From Acidovorax sp. 1608163 (GTDB lineage: Bacteria > Pseudomonadota > Gammaproteobacteria > Burkholderiales > Burkholderiaceae_C), in NCBI RefSeq assembly GCF_003669015.1, contig NZ_CP033069.1:306001-370000 (forward strand): a stretch of 64,000 nucleotides of DNA, read 5' to 3'. Of the stretch, positions 25,147 through 34,521 are shown piece after piece. Each line of letters begins with the position of its first letter. Position 1 is the first letter of the stretch. The notes under the pieces were generated by a model. That model did no database searches. It was not told the DNA's origin and saw nothing but the letters and a program-made list of their open reading frames with translations. Both the position numbers and the translations under genes were made by a program.

Positions 25147-26103
25147 ATGATCGACATCACCGTAGAGAATTTTGAAGCCGAGGTGGTTGCCGCCTCGATG
25201 ACCGTGCCCGTGCTGGTGGACTTCTGGGCGCCTTGGTGCGGCCCCTGCAAGTCCCTCGGGCCGGTGCTGGAAAAGCTCGAAGTGGAGTACGCCGGCCGCT
25301 TCAAGCTGGCCAAGATCGACTCAGACCAGGAGCAGCAGCTGGCGGGCATGTTCGGCATCCGCAGCATTCCCACCTGCGTTCTGCTCAAAAACGGCCAACC
25401 CGTGGACGGCTTCATGGGCGCGCTGCCCGAGGGCCAGGTGCGTGCCTTTTTGGACAAGCATGTGCCCAGCGAGAGCGCACTGGTGGCCGAGGCCGAGGTG
25501 GACGAGGCGCACGAGTTGCTCGAATCCGGCGACACCCAGGCCGCGCTGGCCAAGATGGCCGACGCCCTGGCCGCCGACCCGGCCAACGACGATGCCCGCT
25601 TTGACTATGTGCGCCTGCTGATTGCCACCGGCGGCTACGAAGAGGCCGAAGCCCTGCTGCAAGAACCCCTCAAGCGCATTCCACAGCCGCTGCGCTTTGA
25701 TGCGCTGTGGCGCTGGCTGGACGCCTTGCAGTTTGTGCAGAACGACGACCGGGGCAACTGGCCTTTGGAGCAGTTCGATGCGCTGATCGCCCAGAACAAG
25801 CGCGACTTTGACACCCGCTTTGCCAAGGCCCGCGTGCTCATGGCCGAAGGCGAATGGGCCCCGGCCATGGAAGAGTTGCTGGAGATCATCATGCGCGACA
25901 AGGCCTGGAATGCCGAGGCGCCGCGCAAGACCTATGTGGCCATCCTGGAGCTGCTCACCCCACCCCAGCCCAAGGCCGACCCGGCGGCTGCGGGCAAAAC
26001 GGCGGGTGGCATCGAAGTGATGGGCAAGGCCGCCCTGGAGCAGGACGAGGTCACCGTGATGCTCAACGGCTACCGCCGCAAGCTGAGCATGGCGCTGAAC
26101 TGA
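25147..26103 (+). CDS. cnoX: Thioredoxin-TPR protein (CnoX/YbbN-like)
   Basis: 318 residues: an N-terminal thioredoxin fold with active site WAPWCGPCK (Cys31 and Cys34) and cis-Pro loop RSIPTCVLL, then helical TPR-like repeats from about 115 to 280. E. coli CnoX (YbbN) lacks the full CxxC motif; here it is intact, so this version could reduce disulfides as well as hold unfolding proteins for DnaK/GroEL. It is transcribed divergently from purE and ends in a strong bidirectional terminator. Confidence 0.9.
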   Translation: MIDITVENFEAEVVAASMTVPVLVDFWAPWCGPCKSLGPVLEKLEVEYAGRFKLAKIDSDQEQQLAGMFGIRSIPTCVLLKNGQPVDGFMGALPEGQVRAFLDKHVPSESALVAEAEVDEAHELLESGDTQAALAKMADALAADPANDDARFDYVRLLIATGGYEEAEALLQEPLKRIPQPLRFDALWRWLDALQFVQNDDRGNWPLEQFDALIAQNKRDFDTRFAKARVLMAEGEWAPAMEELLEIIMRDKAWNAEAPRKTYVAILELLTPPQPKADPAAAGKTAGGIEVMGKAALEQDEVTVMLNGYRRKLSMALN

Positions 26104-26160
26104 GCAGCAGTAAGGCCGTTGCACCGATCCCTGAGCACCCAGGCATGCGCTGGGGGCGGG

Positions 26161-26197
26161 CACAAAAAAAGGAGGCAGGGCCTCCTTTTTTTTGTGT
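26161..26197. terminator. Bidirectional terminator after cnoX
   Basis: GGAGGC/GCCTCC stem with an AGG loop, flanked by seven A and eight T residues, extended by CACA/TGTG. Confidence 0.92.
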
Positions 26198-26218
26198 GCG
26201 GTTGCATCGCTCTGTGGT

Positions 26219-26321
26219 GCTATTGTATTTATAGCTGTTTGCGCTTGTTTGGCGGCAGTTTCAAGCCTTTTTAGGCTGAATGCATCGTGCAATCAGCGCA
26301 GGCAGCTATCTTTTGCATAGC
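26219..26321. repeat. Head-to-head pair of hairpin repeats
   Basis: A forward copy (GCTATTGTATTTATAGCTG, 26219-26280) and a reverse copy (minus strand GCTATGCAAAAGATAGCTGC, from 26321) share the tail AAGCCTTTTTAGGCT, giving a 100-bp imperfect palindrome between the convergent cnoX and purC genes. Confidence 0.75.
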
Positions 26322-26337
26322 GCCTGGCGGGGCTTGA

Positions 26338-27258
26338 TCAGGCCGTCAGCCGCTCCAGCGCTTCGCGGTACTTGGCGGCGGTTTTTTCGATCACGGCCTG
26401 GGGCAGGCGGGGCGAGGGGGCGGTCTTGTCCCAGGGCTTGCCGTTCACCTGGGCTTGCTCCAGCCAGTCGCGCACAAACTGCTTGTCGTAGCTGGGTGGG
26501 TTGGCGCCAGCGGTCAGGGCGGTTTCGTAGCCTTCCACGGGCCAGTAGCGCGAGCTGTCAGGGGTCAGCACTTCGTCCATCAGCACCAGCGTGCCGTCGG
26601 GCGCCAGGCCAAATTCGAACTTGGTGTCGGCAATGATCATGCCTTTGGTCAGCGCAATCTCGGCGGCGGCCTTGTAGATGGCGATGCTCAGGTCGCGGAT
26701 GCGGGTGGCCAAGTCCAGGCCAATCATCTCCACGGTGCGCTCAAAGGTGATGTTCTCGTCGTGCTCGCCCATCGCGGCCTTGGCGGCGGGGGTGTAGATG
26801 GGCTCGGGCAGCTTGGCCGCGTTGGTCAGTCCGGCAGGCAGGGGCACGCCGCACACGGCTTGCGACTCCTGGTATTCCTTCCAGCCACTGCCGGCCAGGT
26901 AGCCGCGCACCACGGCTTCGACCGGGATGGGCTTGAGGCGCTGCACCAGCATTGAGCGGCCGCGCACCTGCTCCACCTCGGCGGGGCTCACCACGCTCTC
27001 GGGGGCGTCGCCTGTGAGGTGGTTGGGGCAAATGTGGCCAAGTTTGTCGAACCAGAACAGCGCCATCTGCGTGAGCAGCGCACCTTTGCCCGGAATGGGC
27101 TCGCCCATGATCACGTCAAAGGCCGAGAGGCGGTCGCTGGCGACCATCAGGATGCGGTCGTCGCCCACGGCGTAGTTGTCGCGCACCTTGCCGCGTGCCA
27201 GCAGGGGCAGCGATGTCAGGGCAGAGGTGTGCAGGGCGGGGTTGCTGGGCTGTGTCAT
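26338..27258 (-). CDS. purC: Phosphoribosylaminoimidazole-succinocarboxamide synthase
   Basis: 306 residues from ATG 27258 ([20 protein letters not shown]), the eukaryote-like long SAICAR synthase common in betaproteobacteria. Motifs: [58 protein letters not shown] and [12 protein letters not shown]. It couples CAIR to aspartate using ATP. It is close to purE/purK but not in the same transcript, because cnoX lies between on the other strand. The start in the longer frame is not supported by family length. Confidence 0.95.
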   Translation of the reverse strand: MTQPSNPALHTSALTSLPLLARGKVRDNYAVGDDRILMVASDRLSAFDVIMGEPIPGKGALLTQMALFWFDKLGHICPNHLTGDAPESVVSPAEVEQVRGRSMLVQRLKPIPVEAVVRGYLAGSGWKEYQESQAVCGVPLPAGLTNAAKLPEPIYTPAAKAAMGEHDENITFERTVEMIGLDLATRIRDLSIAIYKAAAEIALTKGMIIADTKFEFGLAPDGTLVLMDEVLTPDSSRYWPVEGYETALTAGANPPSYDKQFVRDWLEQAQVNGKPWDKTAPSPRLPQAVIEKTAAKYREALERLTA

Positions 27259-27487
27259 GGTGTCGGTTGGGCAATCTGCGCCGGTGGGCGCGCAGCATAC
27301 GAAGGCAACGGAGGGTCGGTCGCTGCAGCGGTGCACGGCGGGCGGGCCGGGGTGTTCGTGGCATGTGCCGCAGCAGCAGGATTTTACTTGGCTTGCTCGC
27401 CCGCGCCCCGACCAGCGAACAGCCAGCCGCTGTGGCACCGTTGTGGCACATTGGGCGCCCCTCTCTGCTTTGGCTCAGGCACTGTTT

Positions 27488-28726
27488 GTGAACCCACCTT
27501 CTACACCCACCCCCCTCACTGCGCGGCGCGAGCTTTGGCTGTTGCTGACCCTGGCCGGCATCCAGTTCACCCACATCCTGGACTTCATGATCATGATGCC
27601 GCTGGGGCCGCAGTTCACCCAGTTGTTTGGCATCAGCGATGCGCAGTTCGGGCTGCTGGTGTCGGCGTACACGCTGTCGGCCGGGGTGTCGGGGCTGCTG
27701 GCATCGACCTACATCGACCGGTTTGGCCGCAAGCGCCTTTTGTTGGTGCTGTATGCGCTGTTCGGGCTGGCCACGCTGGCCTGCGGTGTGGCGCCCACGT
27801 ATGCCACGCTCATGGTGGCGCGGGTGCTGGCGGGCACGTTTGGCGGGGTGCTGTCTGCGCTGTGCCAGACCATCGTGGCCGACGTGGTGCCGTTTGAGCG
27901 GCGCGGCCGGGCCATGGGCATTGTGATGACCTCGTTTTCTGTCTCCACCGTGGCGGGCGTGCCGCTGGGGCTCATCCTGGCCGAGCACTGGGGCTGGCAC
28001 ATGCCGTTTGTGTCGATTGCCGTGCTGTGCGGTGTCTTGCTGGTGTGTGCGGCCCGCTCTTTGCCCACCATGGACCACCACCTGGCGGCAGGGCAGGCCC
28101 GCACCGCCTTCGGAGGCATCGGGCAGGTGCTGCGCGATGTGAACCACCGCTGGGCGTTTTTGTTCTCGGCGCTGCTCATGTTCACCGGGTTCACGGTGAT
28201 TCCGTACATCACCATTTATCTGCAGGCCAATGCGGGCGTGCGGGCCGACCAGATGCCGCTGGTGTACCTGTGCGGCGGGGTTGTCACGCTTTTTACCGCC
28301 CGTTTCTTTGGCCACCTGACCGACCGCCGGGGCAAGGTGATCACCTTCCGCTGGCTGGCCTTTGCCGTCATGCCCACCTTGCTGGGCATCACCCTTGTGC
28401 GGGGCGTGCCGCTGTGGGCGGTGCTGGTGGTGTCCACGCTGATGTTCACCTTCATGAGCGGCCGCATGATCCCCGGCATGGCCCTGGTCACCTCGGCCGC
28501 CCAGCCTGCGCTGCGCGGCACGTTCATGACGCTCAATGCCTCGGTGCAGTCGGCTGCCATGGGCGTGGCGTCTCTGGTGGGTGGGGTGCTGATTGGCCGC
28601 GACGCACAGGGCCTGGTGCAGAACTACTGGATGGCCGCCGTGGTGGGCATGGCCGCCAGCCTGGGGGCCGTGTGGGTGGCGGGGCGCCTGCATTTGCATG
28701 GGGCGCCGGGGGCTGTGCGCCCTTGA
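27488..28726 (+). CDS. Major facilitator superfamily transporter
   Basis: 412 residues with 12 predicted membrane segments. The loop 2-3 signature is STYIDRFGRKRLLLVLY, and the motif-C-like VSTVAGVPLGLILAEHWGWH occurs in helix 5, a pattern of DHA1 drug/H+ antiporters and AraJ-like sugar exporters. The GTG at 27488 was taken as start because MFS similarity begins about 12 residues later; it has no strong ribosome-binding site. The first helix begins at RRELWLLLTLAGIQFTHILD. The substrate is not predictable. It faces away from purC across a 229-bp gap. Confidence 0.85.
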   Translation: MNPPSTPTPLTARRELWLLLTLAGIQFTHILDFMIMMPLGPQFTQLFGISDAQFGLLVSAYTLSAGVSGLLASTYIDRFGRKRLLLVLYALFGLATLACGVAPTYATLMVARVLAGTFGGVLSALCQTIVADVVPFERRGRAMGIVMTSFSVSTVAGVPLGLILAEHWGWHMPFVSIAVLCGVLLVCAARSLPTMDHHLAAGQARTAFGGIGQVLRDVNHRWAFLFSALLMFTGFTVIPYITIYLQANAGVRADQMPLVYLCGGVVTLFTARFFGHLTDRRGKVITFRWLAFAVMPTLLGITLVRGVPLWAVLVVSTLMFTFMSGRMIPGMALVTSAAQPALRGTFMTLNASVQSAAMGVASLVGGVLIGRDAQGLVQNYWMAAVVGMAASLGAVWVAGRLHLHGAPGAVRP

Positions 28727-28973
28727 GCACAAAGGGGGTGCTGCAGCGGCTCACGCCCCTTCAGAACTGTGCTGACTCACGCATTGTGAGGGGTTTTTGG
28801 CCGTTTGGCACCTTCGGCCCGATAACCCGCCGATGCACATCGGAATGGGATTGCAATTAGCACAGTCCAGGGGCATAGTGAAGTCACGTCAACGGATGCA
28901 TCCAGTTCGCCGGGCCGCCACTCTGATCCAGTGCGGCAAATGTTTTTCACCGAGAGCCACAGGAGACTTACCT

Positions 28974-29309
28974 ATGAATTTGACGATCAGCGGTCACCAC
29001 CTCGAAGTTACCCCTGCCTTGCGCAACTACGTCACCACCAAGCTCGATCGGATCACGCGCCATTTTGACCAAGTGGTTGATGTCAAGGTACTGCTGACAG
29101 TTGAGAAGCAAAAGGAAAAGGAAAAGCGCCAACGAGCGGAATGCAACATCCACGTCAAGGGCAGCGACCTGTTTGCCGAAAGCTCGCACTCTGACCTCTA
29201 CGCCGCTGTGGATGAGCTGGTCGACAAGATGGACCGCCAGGTAGTGCGTCACAAGGATCGCCTGCAAGACCACCACCACGAAGCGGCCAAGCGCGAACTG
29301 CACGCTTGA
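28974..29309 (+). CDS. hpf: Ribosome hibernation promoting factor (short form)
   Basis: 111 residues, [20 protein letters not shown] to the basic His-rich tail [12 protein letters not shown]. It has the beta-alpha-beta-beta-beta-alpha pattern of HPF/YfiA with [16 protein letters not shown] and [13 protein letters not shown]. It binds the 30S mRNA/tRNA sites in stationary phase and promotes 100S dimers. AGGAGA lies 8 bases before the ATG. The order hpf-ptsN-hprK is a betaproteobacterial hallmark. The 247 bases upstream contain no gene that I can support. Confidence 0.94.
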   Translation: MNLTISGHHLEVTPALRNYVTTKLDRITRHFDQVVDVKVLLTVEKQKEKEKRQRAECNIHVKGSDLFAESSHSDLYAAVDELVDKMDRQVVRHKDRLQDHHHEAAKRELHA

Positions 29310-29310
29310 T

Positions 29311-29364
29311 GCACCTGCCCGTCAGGTGCCCACACAGCAACCGCCCCATGGGGGCGGTTTTTTT
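29311..29364 (+). terminator. Two stacked hairpins between hpf and ptsN
   Basis: First GCACCTG/CAGGTGC (29311-29329) directly after the hpf stop, then CCGCCCC/GGGGCGG with an ATG loop (29341-29357) followed by seven T residues. The second is a canonical terminator, so ptsN may rely on read-through or its own promoter. Confidence 0.85.
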
Positions 29365-29421
29365 CTGGGCCACGCGGCTTTACTCAGGGTTTTCGCCAGT
29401 GTGTGCATAATTGTTACCTCC

Positions 29422-29889
29422 ATGAACCGACTCGCCTCCATCCTCCCCGCCGCTCAAGTCCTTGTGAGCGTGGACGCTACTAGCAAAAAACGTGCTTTTG
29501 AAGAAGCGGGGCTGCTTTTCGAGAGCCAGCACGGCCTCTCGCGGGCGCTCATCACGGACAGCCTGTTTGCCCGTGAGCGCCTGGGGTCTACCGGCCTCGG
29601 TCATGGCGTGGCCATCCCCCACGGTCGCATCAAGGGGCTCAAGGCGCCTATGGCGGCGGTGTTCCAGTTGCTGCAGCCCATCGGCTTTGATGCCCCGGAC
29701 GAAATGCCGGTCAATCTGCTGATTTTTCTGCTGGTGCCTGAAGCGGCCACCCAGAAGCACCTGGAAATCCTCTCTGAAATTGCCGAGTTGCTGAGCGACT
29801 CTGCCCTGCGCGAGCGGCTCAAGGCATCGACCGATGCGGCCGAGCTGCACGGCATGATTGCCGGATGGCAATCCACCCAGACCGCCTGA
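29422..29889 (+). CDS. ptsN: PTS IIA-Ntr regulatory protein
   Basis: 155 residues of the EIIA fructose/mannitol fold, with the phosphorylated His in STGLGHGVAIPHGR and the usual start MNRLASILPAAQVLVSVDA. It is the output of the nitrogen-related phosphotransferase system, affecting potassium transport and stress responses. It is notable that TrkA/TrkH and Kup, systems regulated by EIIA-Ntr in some bacteria, are encoded 27 kb downstream. Followed after 71 bases by hprK. Confidence 0.95.
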   Translation: MNRLASILPAAQVLVSVDATSKKRAFEEAGLLFESQHGLSRALITDSLFARERLGSTGLGHGVAIPHGRIKGLKAPMAAVFQLLQPIGFDAPDEMPVNLLIFLLVPEAATQKHLEILSEIAELLSDSALRERLKASTDAAELHGMIAGWQSTQTA

Positions 29890-29960
29890 TCCTTCCGATC
29901 TGCCCGGCGCGTTTCTCGTTCCACCCAGCGCCCTGTCGCTGTGAACTGCTGTGAGTTGCC

Positions 29961-30920
29961 GTGAAACCTAACGTAGTCAGCGCCGACGTCCTGTTTGAAG
30001 AATTTCGCGGCTCCCTCAAATGGGAGTGGGTCGCAGGCCTGGGCGCCTCTGAGCGCCGGTTCGATGAGGTGGCTGTGCGCTCCGCGCGCTCGGGCGCCGA
30101 TTTGGTGGGCTACCTCAATTACATCCACCCCTACCGGGTTCAAATTCTGGGTGAGCGAGAGGTCGCCTACCTCAGCAGCAGCGAATCGCCCGACGATTGC
30201 AAGCGCCGCATTGCCCGCATCGTGACGCTGGAGCCGCCCGTGCTGGTGCTGGCCGACAACCAGGTGGCCCCCGATGCGCTGGTGTCCATGTGCGAGCGCG
30301 CGCAGATTCCAATGTTCTCCACGCACGAGTCCTCGGCCTTCGTCATCGATGTGCTGCGTGCCTACCTGTCCAAGCATTTTGCCGACCGCATCACCATGCA
30401 TGGCGTGTTCATGGACATTCTGGGCCTGGGCGTGATGATCACGGGTGAGTCAGGCCTGGGCAAGAGCGAGTTGGGCCTGGAGCTGATCTCGCGCGGCAAT
30501 GGCCTGGTGGCCGACGATGCCGTGGACCTGTTTCGCATCAACCAGACCACCATCGAGGGTAAGTGCCCCGAGCTGCTGCAAAACCTGCTGGAAGTGCGCG
30601 GCATTGGCCTGCTCGACATCCGCGCCATCTTTGGCGAGACGGCGGTGCGCCGCAAGATGCGCCTCAAGCTCATCGTGCACCTGGTGCGCAAAGAGACGCT
30701 GGAGCGCGACTACGAACGCCTGCCCTATGAGCCGCTCACGCAGGATGTGCTGGGCGTGCCCGTGCTCAAGGTCGTCATCCAGGTGGTGGCCGGTCGCAAT
30801 ATCGCCGTGCTGGTCGAAGCCGCGGTGCGCAACACCATCCTGCAGTTGCGCGGCATCGACACCTACCAGGAGTTTGTCGACCGCCACCGCCGTGCGATGG
30901 AACGCGACACGGGTGGCTAA
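29961..30920 (+). CDS. hprK: HPr kinase/phosphorylase
   Basis: 319 residues with a GTG start. An N-terminal MurF-like domain precedes the catalytic domain: Walker A GESGLGKS (162-169), [12 protein letters not shown], the HprK signature [18 protein letters not shown], and the C-terminal [19 protein letters not shown]. It phosphorylates and dephosphorylates Ser46-type sites of HPr and so links carbon state to the PTS-Ntr chain encoded beside it. A hairpin repeat begins 8 bases after the stop codon. Confidence 0.95.
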   Translation: MKPNVVSADVLFEEFRGSLKWEWVAGLGASERRFDEVAVRSARSGADLVGYLNYIHPYRVQILGEREVAYLSSSESPDDCKRRIARIVTLEPPVLVLADNQVAPDALVSMCERAQIPMFSTHESSAFVIDVLRAYLSKHFADRITMHGVFMDILGLGVMITGESGLGKSELGLELISRGNGLVADDAVDLFRINQTTIEGKCPELLQNLLEVRGIGLLDIRAIFGETAVRRKMRLKLIVHLVRKETLERDYERLPYEPLTQDVLGVPVLKVVIQVVAGRNIAVLVEAAVRNTILQLRGIDTYQEFVDRHRRAMERDTGG

Positions 30921-30928
30921 ATCAGATT

Positions 30929-30990
30929 GCTATTGATTTGGTAGCTGTTTGCGCTTGATGGACAAGCGGTAGAGCCTGTTTTGGCTCAAA
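30929..30990 (+). repeat. Hairpin repeat copy after hprK
   Basis: GCTATTGATTTGGTAGCTG head, TTTGCGCTTGATGG, CAAGCGGTAGAGCC and TGTTTTGGCTCAAA tail. It opens the 339-bp gene-free stretch between hprK and fur, which also holds a tandem repeat and a copy of the second repeat family. Confidence 0.8.
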
Positions 30991-31082
30991 TCGGGCCTGC
31001 CAGAGTGCCTTTGCCCACCGAACCCTCGCCCCGGGATTCGCTGAAACAGGACATCCCCACCCCCAGCGCGAAGACACCAGCA

Positions 31083-31118
31083 CCAGAGCGCCCAGAGTGC
31101 CCAGAGTGCCCAGAGTGC
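31083..31118. repeat. 9-bp tandem repeat, four units
   Basis: CCAGAGCGC followed by three exact CCAGAGTGC units, then a decayed CCAAGCG. It lies between the two dispersed repeats in the hprK-fur gap and is a potential variable-number locus. Confidence 0.85.
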
Positions 31119-31150
31119 CCAAGCGTCACAACCCATTTGCGCCCCGAGGC

Positions 31151-31257
31151 CGTAAATACTGGCGCTCCCCCAACGCCAGTGCACCCGTGGAACCGGCTCC
31201 GCCGGGCCACCGGGTGCGTCCCCTTGAGGGGAAGGCGCCGAAGGCGACTCAGGGGGG
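31151..31257. repeat. Second repeat family, copy 2 (next to fur 3' end)
   Basis: Aligns with 10224-10328: CGTAAATACTGGCGC start, CCCGTGGAACCGGCTCCGCC middle, GCGTCCCCTTGAGGGGAAGG, GGCGCCGAAGGCG, and CAGGGGGG end. It stops 2 bases before the fur stop codon, the same position and orientation relative to the gene as the corA copy. Confidence 0.75.
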
Positions 31258-31259
31258 AG

Positions 31260-31676
31260 TTATTTGCTAGCGCAGGCAGCGCACTGGCCGTACAAGGCCA
31301 TGGTGTGGTCTTGCACCACCCAGCCCTTGGACTTGGCCACGGCCTGCTGGCGCTTTTCGATTTCAGCGTCGTAAAACTCTTCCACCTTGCCACAGGCAGT
31401 GCACACAAAGTGGTCGTGGTGCTGGCCTTCGTTCAACTCGTAGACGGCCTTGCCGCTTTCAAAGTTGCTGCGGATCAGGATGCCCGCCTGCTCAAACTGC
31501 GTGAGCACGCGGTACACCGTGGCCAGCCCGATGTCCGAGCGCTCTTCCAGCAGCACCCGGAACACATCTTCCGCCGTCATGTGGCGCTGCGCGCCCTTCT
31601 GGAAGATCTCCATGATCTTCAGGCGGGGCAGGGTGGCTTTGAGGCCCGTGCTCTTGAGTTCGTCGATGTTGGTCAT
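31260..31676 (-). CDS. fur: Ferric uptake regulator
   Basis: 138 residues from ATG 31676 ([20 protein letters not shown]). It has the winged-helix segment [18 protein letters not shown] and the metal-binding C-terminal part [16 protein letters not shown] plus the last CAAC pair near the C-terminus (GQCAACASK). It represses iron uptake genes when bound to Fe2+. It is divergent from bamE, with which fur is paired in many betaproteobacteria; the 104-bp gap should hold both promoters. Confidence 0.95.
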   Translation of the reverse strand: MTNIDELKSTGLKATLPRLKIMEIFQKGAQRHMTAEDVFRVLLEERSDIGLATVYRVLTQFEQAGILIRSNFESGKAVYELNEGQHHDHFVCTACGKVEEFYDAEIEKRQQAVAKSKGWVVQDHTMALYGQCAACASK

Positions 31677-31780
31677 GGCTGCTGGCTCCTTGCGGCTGTG
31701 CGGTTGCGGGAGAGGGGCCCGCCCATGCAAGGGAAGGCTGCCGCTACAATGGTTTGATCATATCCTTTGCCCTTTTCCCC

Positions 31781-32353
31781 ATGCCAGACAAAGCTTGTTG
31801 CAACGCCCGCCTGGGTCGCATTCTTTTGGCCAGCGCTGCGCTCGCTGCCTTGGCGGCATGCGGCAGCCTGGACGGCGCCAGCCGCCGTGTGGCCAGCGTC
31901 GTCACCCCCTACAAGATCGACATCGTGCAGGGCAACTTCGTGTCGCGCGAACAGGTGCAGGCCTTGCAGCCCGGCATGAGCCGCCAGCAAGTGCGCGAGC
32001 TGCTGGGCACGCCCCTGATGACCAGCCTGTTCCACGCGGACCGTTGGGAGTACGTCTTCACCATCAAACGCCCCTCGGCCGAGATGGAGTCGCGCAAGCT
32101 CACCGTGTTCTTCCAGGGCGATGCCCTGGCGCGCCATGAGGGCGACGAGATGCCGTCGGAGACGGAGTTCGTGGCCACGCTGGGCTCGCACAAAGGCAAG
32201 CCCAAGGTGCCCACGCTGGAGGCCACCGAAGCCCAACTGGCCCGCTACCCCGCCCGCAAGGCCGAGGCAGCGGCACCCCAGGCACCGGCTGCGGCCATGC
32301 CGTCCGAGCCACAGCCCGCACGCTACCCACCGCTGGAATCGACTGCCCGCTGA
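31781..32353 (+). CDS. bamE: Outer membrane assembly lipoprotein BamE
   Basis: 190 residues from ATG 31781. The signal and lipobox LAALAAC are followed by the BamE fold: YKIDIVQGNFVSREQVQAL, PGMSRQQVRELLGTPL and DRWEYVFTIKRP. It is a small accessory of the BAM complex for outer-membrane protein insertion. It carries a long Ala/Pro-rich tail (about residues 150-190) compared with the E. coli protein. A TACAAT hexamer at 31745-31750 could be its -10 box. Confidence 0.94.
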   Translation: MPDKACCNARLGRILLASAALAALAACGSLDGASRRVASVVTPYKIDIVQGNFVSREQVQALQPGMSRQQVRELLGTPLMTSLFHADRWEYVFTIKRPSAEMESRKLTVFFQGDALARHEGDEMPSETEFVATLGSHKGKPKVPTLEATEAQLARYPARKAEAAAPQAPAAAMPSEPQPARYPPLESTAR

Positions 32354-32391
32354 TGGGGCGCAGACCCCGGCGCTGACTTGATTGCCCGCGC

Positions 32392-32420
32392 GGGCCCGGC
32401 CTGAACGGGCCCCGCCTTTT
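32392..32420 (+). terminator. Probable terminator after bamE
   Basis: 7-bp stem GGGCCCG/CGGGCCC with a 7-base loop, then CCGCC and four T residues; the T tract is short. Confidence 0.5.
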
Positions 32421-32512
32421 GCCCAGTGCCCGCGCGCCGCGCTGCCGCTTGCAGCCCCTGCGTTGGCCAGACTTGCTGCCGTTTTGATGGCAGCCTTTAT
32501 TGCAGGATTGAC

Positions 32513-33358
32513 ATGTCCGTGAACCCCTCTGCCACTGCGGCCACCCCCTCCACCCTTTGCCGCATTGCGGTGGCCGGCGCCTCGGGCCGCATGGGCCGCA
32601 TGCTGATCGAAGCCATCCGTGCCAGCGACGACTGCGTGCTGGCCGGAGCGCTCGACCAGGCCTCCAGCCCCGCCGTGGGCTCGGATGCCTGCGCCTTTTT
32701 GGGCTATGCCAGCGGCGTGGCCATCACGGCCGACCTGAAGGCAGGCCTGCAAAACGCCGACGTGCTCATCGACTTCACCCGCCCCGAAGGCACCCTGGCC
32801 CACCTGGCGGTGTGCGCAGAACTGGGCGTGAAGGCCGTCATCGGCACCACCGGCTTCACCGATGCGCAAAAGGCCGAACTCGACACCTGCGCACAGCGCA
32901 CGGCCATCATGTTCTCGCCCAACATGAGCGTGGGCGTGAACGTCACGCTCAAGCTGCTGCAAATGGCCGCCAAGGCCATGGCCACGGGGTACGACATCGA
33001 AATCATCGAAGCCCACCACCGCCACAAGGTCGATGCGCCCTCGGGCACCGCGCTCAAGATGGGTGAGGTGATTGCCGAGGCTTTGGGCCGCGACCTCAAG
33101 GACTGCGCCGTGTACGCCCGCGAAGGTGTGACGGGCGAGCGCGACCCGTCGAGCATCGGCTTTGCCGCCATTCGCGGTGGTGACATCGTGGGCGACCACA
33201 CCGTGCTGTTTGCGGGCATTGGCGAGCGCATCGAGGTCACGCACAAGTCCTCCAGCCGCGCCACCTATGCGCAGGGCGCCCTGCGTGCCGTGCGCTTCCT
33301 GGCGGCCCACAAGACTGGCATGTTCGACATGTTCGACGTGCTGAACCTCAAGAACTGA
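32513..33358 (+). CDS. dapB: 4-hydroxy-tetrahydrodipicolinate reductase
   Basis: 281 residues. The N-terminal nucleotide-binding motif is [15 protein letters not shown], and the catalytic motif [20 protein letters not shown] has the His and Lys used for proton transfer and substrate binding. It makes tetrahydrodipicolinate for lysine and diaminopimelate. ATG 32513 fits the family start; upstream in-frame codons look like leader. It is followed after 14 bases by the exbB-like reading frame, so transcription probably continues. Confidence 0.95.
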   Translation: MSVNPSATAATPSTLCRIAVAGASGRMGRMLIEAIRASDDCVLAGALDQASSPAVGSDACAFLGYASGVAITADLKAGLQNADVLIDFTRPEGTLAHLAVCAELGVKAVIGTTGFTDAQKAELDTCAQRTAIMFSPNMSVGVNVTLKLLQMAAKAMATGYDIEIIEAHHRHKVDAPSGTALKMGEVIAEALGRDLKDCAVYAREGVTGERDPSSIGFAAIRGGDIVGDHTVLFAGIGERIEVTHKSSSRATYAQGALRAVRFLAAHKTGMFDMFDVLNLKN

Positions 33359-33372
33359 CGCAGGCCCCCGCG

Positions 33373-34085
33373 ATGGACGCCCTTCACTGGTGGCGCCAGG
33401 GTGATGCCGTGACCCAGGGCGCCGCCGTGCTGCTGCTGGCCATGTCGGTGGCCAGCTGGGTGGTCATGCTCTGGAAGGCGCGCCTGGTGCTGCGCGCAGG
33501 CAGCGATGTGGCCCGCTGCACCGCTGCCGTGTGGCAGTCGCCCTCGCTTGACGTGGCCGCACAACGGCTGGCTGCGCTGGACCCGCAGGCGCTGGTGCTC
33601 CCCTGGTGGTGGCCGCGCAGGGCGTGGCCCAGTCTCCTGCGGTTTCAAGCTCTGCAGCCACCCTGGCTTCGGCAGGCCCCCTGTCGCAACAACTCACGCG
33701 CGTGCTGCGCGATGCACTGCACGGCGTGCTGGGCCGCCTGCAATACGGGCAGGTGCTGCTGGCCACCGTGGGCGCCACGGCCCCGTTCGTGGGCCTGCTG
33801 GGCACGGTGTGGGGCATCTACCATGCGCTCACGGCGCTGGGTGGGGGCGGCCCCGTCACCATCGACCGCATCTCCGGCCCTGTGGGCGAGGCCCTGGTCA
33901 TGACCGCCGCCGGGCTGGCCGTGGCCATTCCGGCTGTGCTGGCTTACAACGTGTTTGGCCGTTTGATTGGCCGCATCGAGGCCGATCTGGAAGGCTTTGC
34001 GCTGGATTTGCGTGAGCTGCTGGCAAGCCCGGGCATCTCCTCTCCCCAGGCCGGGCCTTCGTCCTCTGACGGCGCACAGCCATGA
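33373..34085 (+). pseudogene. exbB: ExbB/TolQ-type proton channel gene with a frameshift
   Basis: The N-terminal part (MDALHWWRQGDAVTQGAAVL, TM1) is read in one frame to about 33603, and the rest (VVAAQGVAQS onward, with TM2/TM3 segments ATAPFVGLLGTVWGIYHAL and AAGLAVAIPAVLAYNVFG) in another. Adding one C to the CCCC run at 33600-33603 restores a continuous 237-residue protein of normal ExbB length reading ...QALVLPLVVAAQGV.... The ExbD partner is intact and coupled by a 4-base overlap. A sequencing error at the homopolymer, a recent mutation, or slippage are all possible. Confidence 0.8.
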
Positions 34086-34510
34086 GCTTCGGTCGGCTCG
34101 AACGCACCACGGGCGCCCAGCCCATGAGCGACATCAACATGACCCCGCTGGTGGATGTGATGCTGGTGCTGGTGGTGATCTTCATCCTGACTGCGCCGCT
34201 GCTGGCCAGCTCGATCCGGCTCGATCTGCCCAAGGCCGAGGGCACCGGCCCTGCCGTGGCCCCCGAGTTTGTGACCGTGGTGGTGGACGCCGCAGGCCAG
34301 GCGTATCTGGACGACCAACCCGTGTCGCAAGCAGCCCTGGCCGTGCGCCTGCAGCGCATTGGCGCGGCCCAGCCCGACACCGAAGTGCAGCTGCGCGCCG
34401 ATGCCACCGTACCCTATGGCCGCGTGGTCGAAGTCATGGGCGCAGCCCACCAGGCCGGGCTGCAGCGCATTGGCTTTGTGGCCGATCCTGCCAAGGCCGG
34501 TGCGCCTTAG
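34082..34510 (+). CDS. exbD: ExbD/TolR-type biopolymer transport protein
   Basis: 142 residues: a short cytoplasmic N-terminus, one membrane helix (LVDVMLVLVVIFILTAPLLA) with the conserved Asp that binds protons (MTPLVDVML), and a periplasmic domain ending in a TolR-like fold (GRVVEVMGAAHQAGLQRIGF). With ExbB it couples the proton gradient to outer-membrane work through TonB or TolA. No tonB or tolA lies next to it, so the partner is unknown. Confidence 0.9.
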   Translation: MSFGRLERTTGAQPMSDINMTPLVDVMLVLVVIFILTAPLLASSIRLDLPKAEGTGPAVAPEFVTVVVDAAGQAYLDDQPVSQAALAVRLQRIGAAQPDTEVQLRADATVPYGRVVEVMGAAHQAGLQRIGFVADPAKAGAP

Positions 34511-34521
34511 TGTTCTTGGTT

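Noticed and set aside
28727..28973. Possible sigma-54 promoter upstream of hpf
   Set aside because: A TGGCAC occurs but no TTGCA-type -12 element at the required spacing.
29470..29520. Repeat-like GCTACTAGC...AAGCG in ptsN
   Set aside because: Only scattered short matches; the core hairpin and spacing are missing, and the protein is normal EIIA-Ntr.
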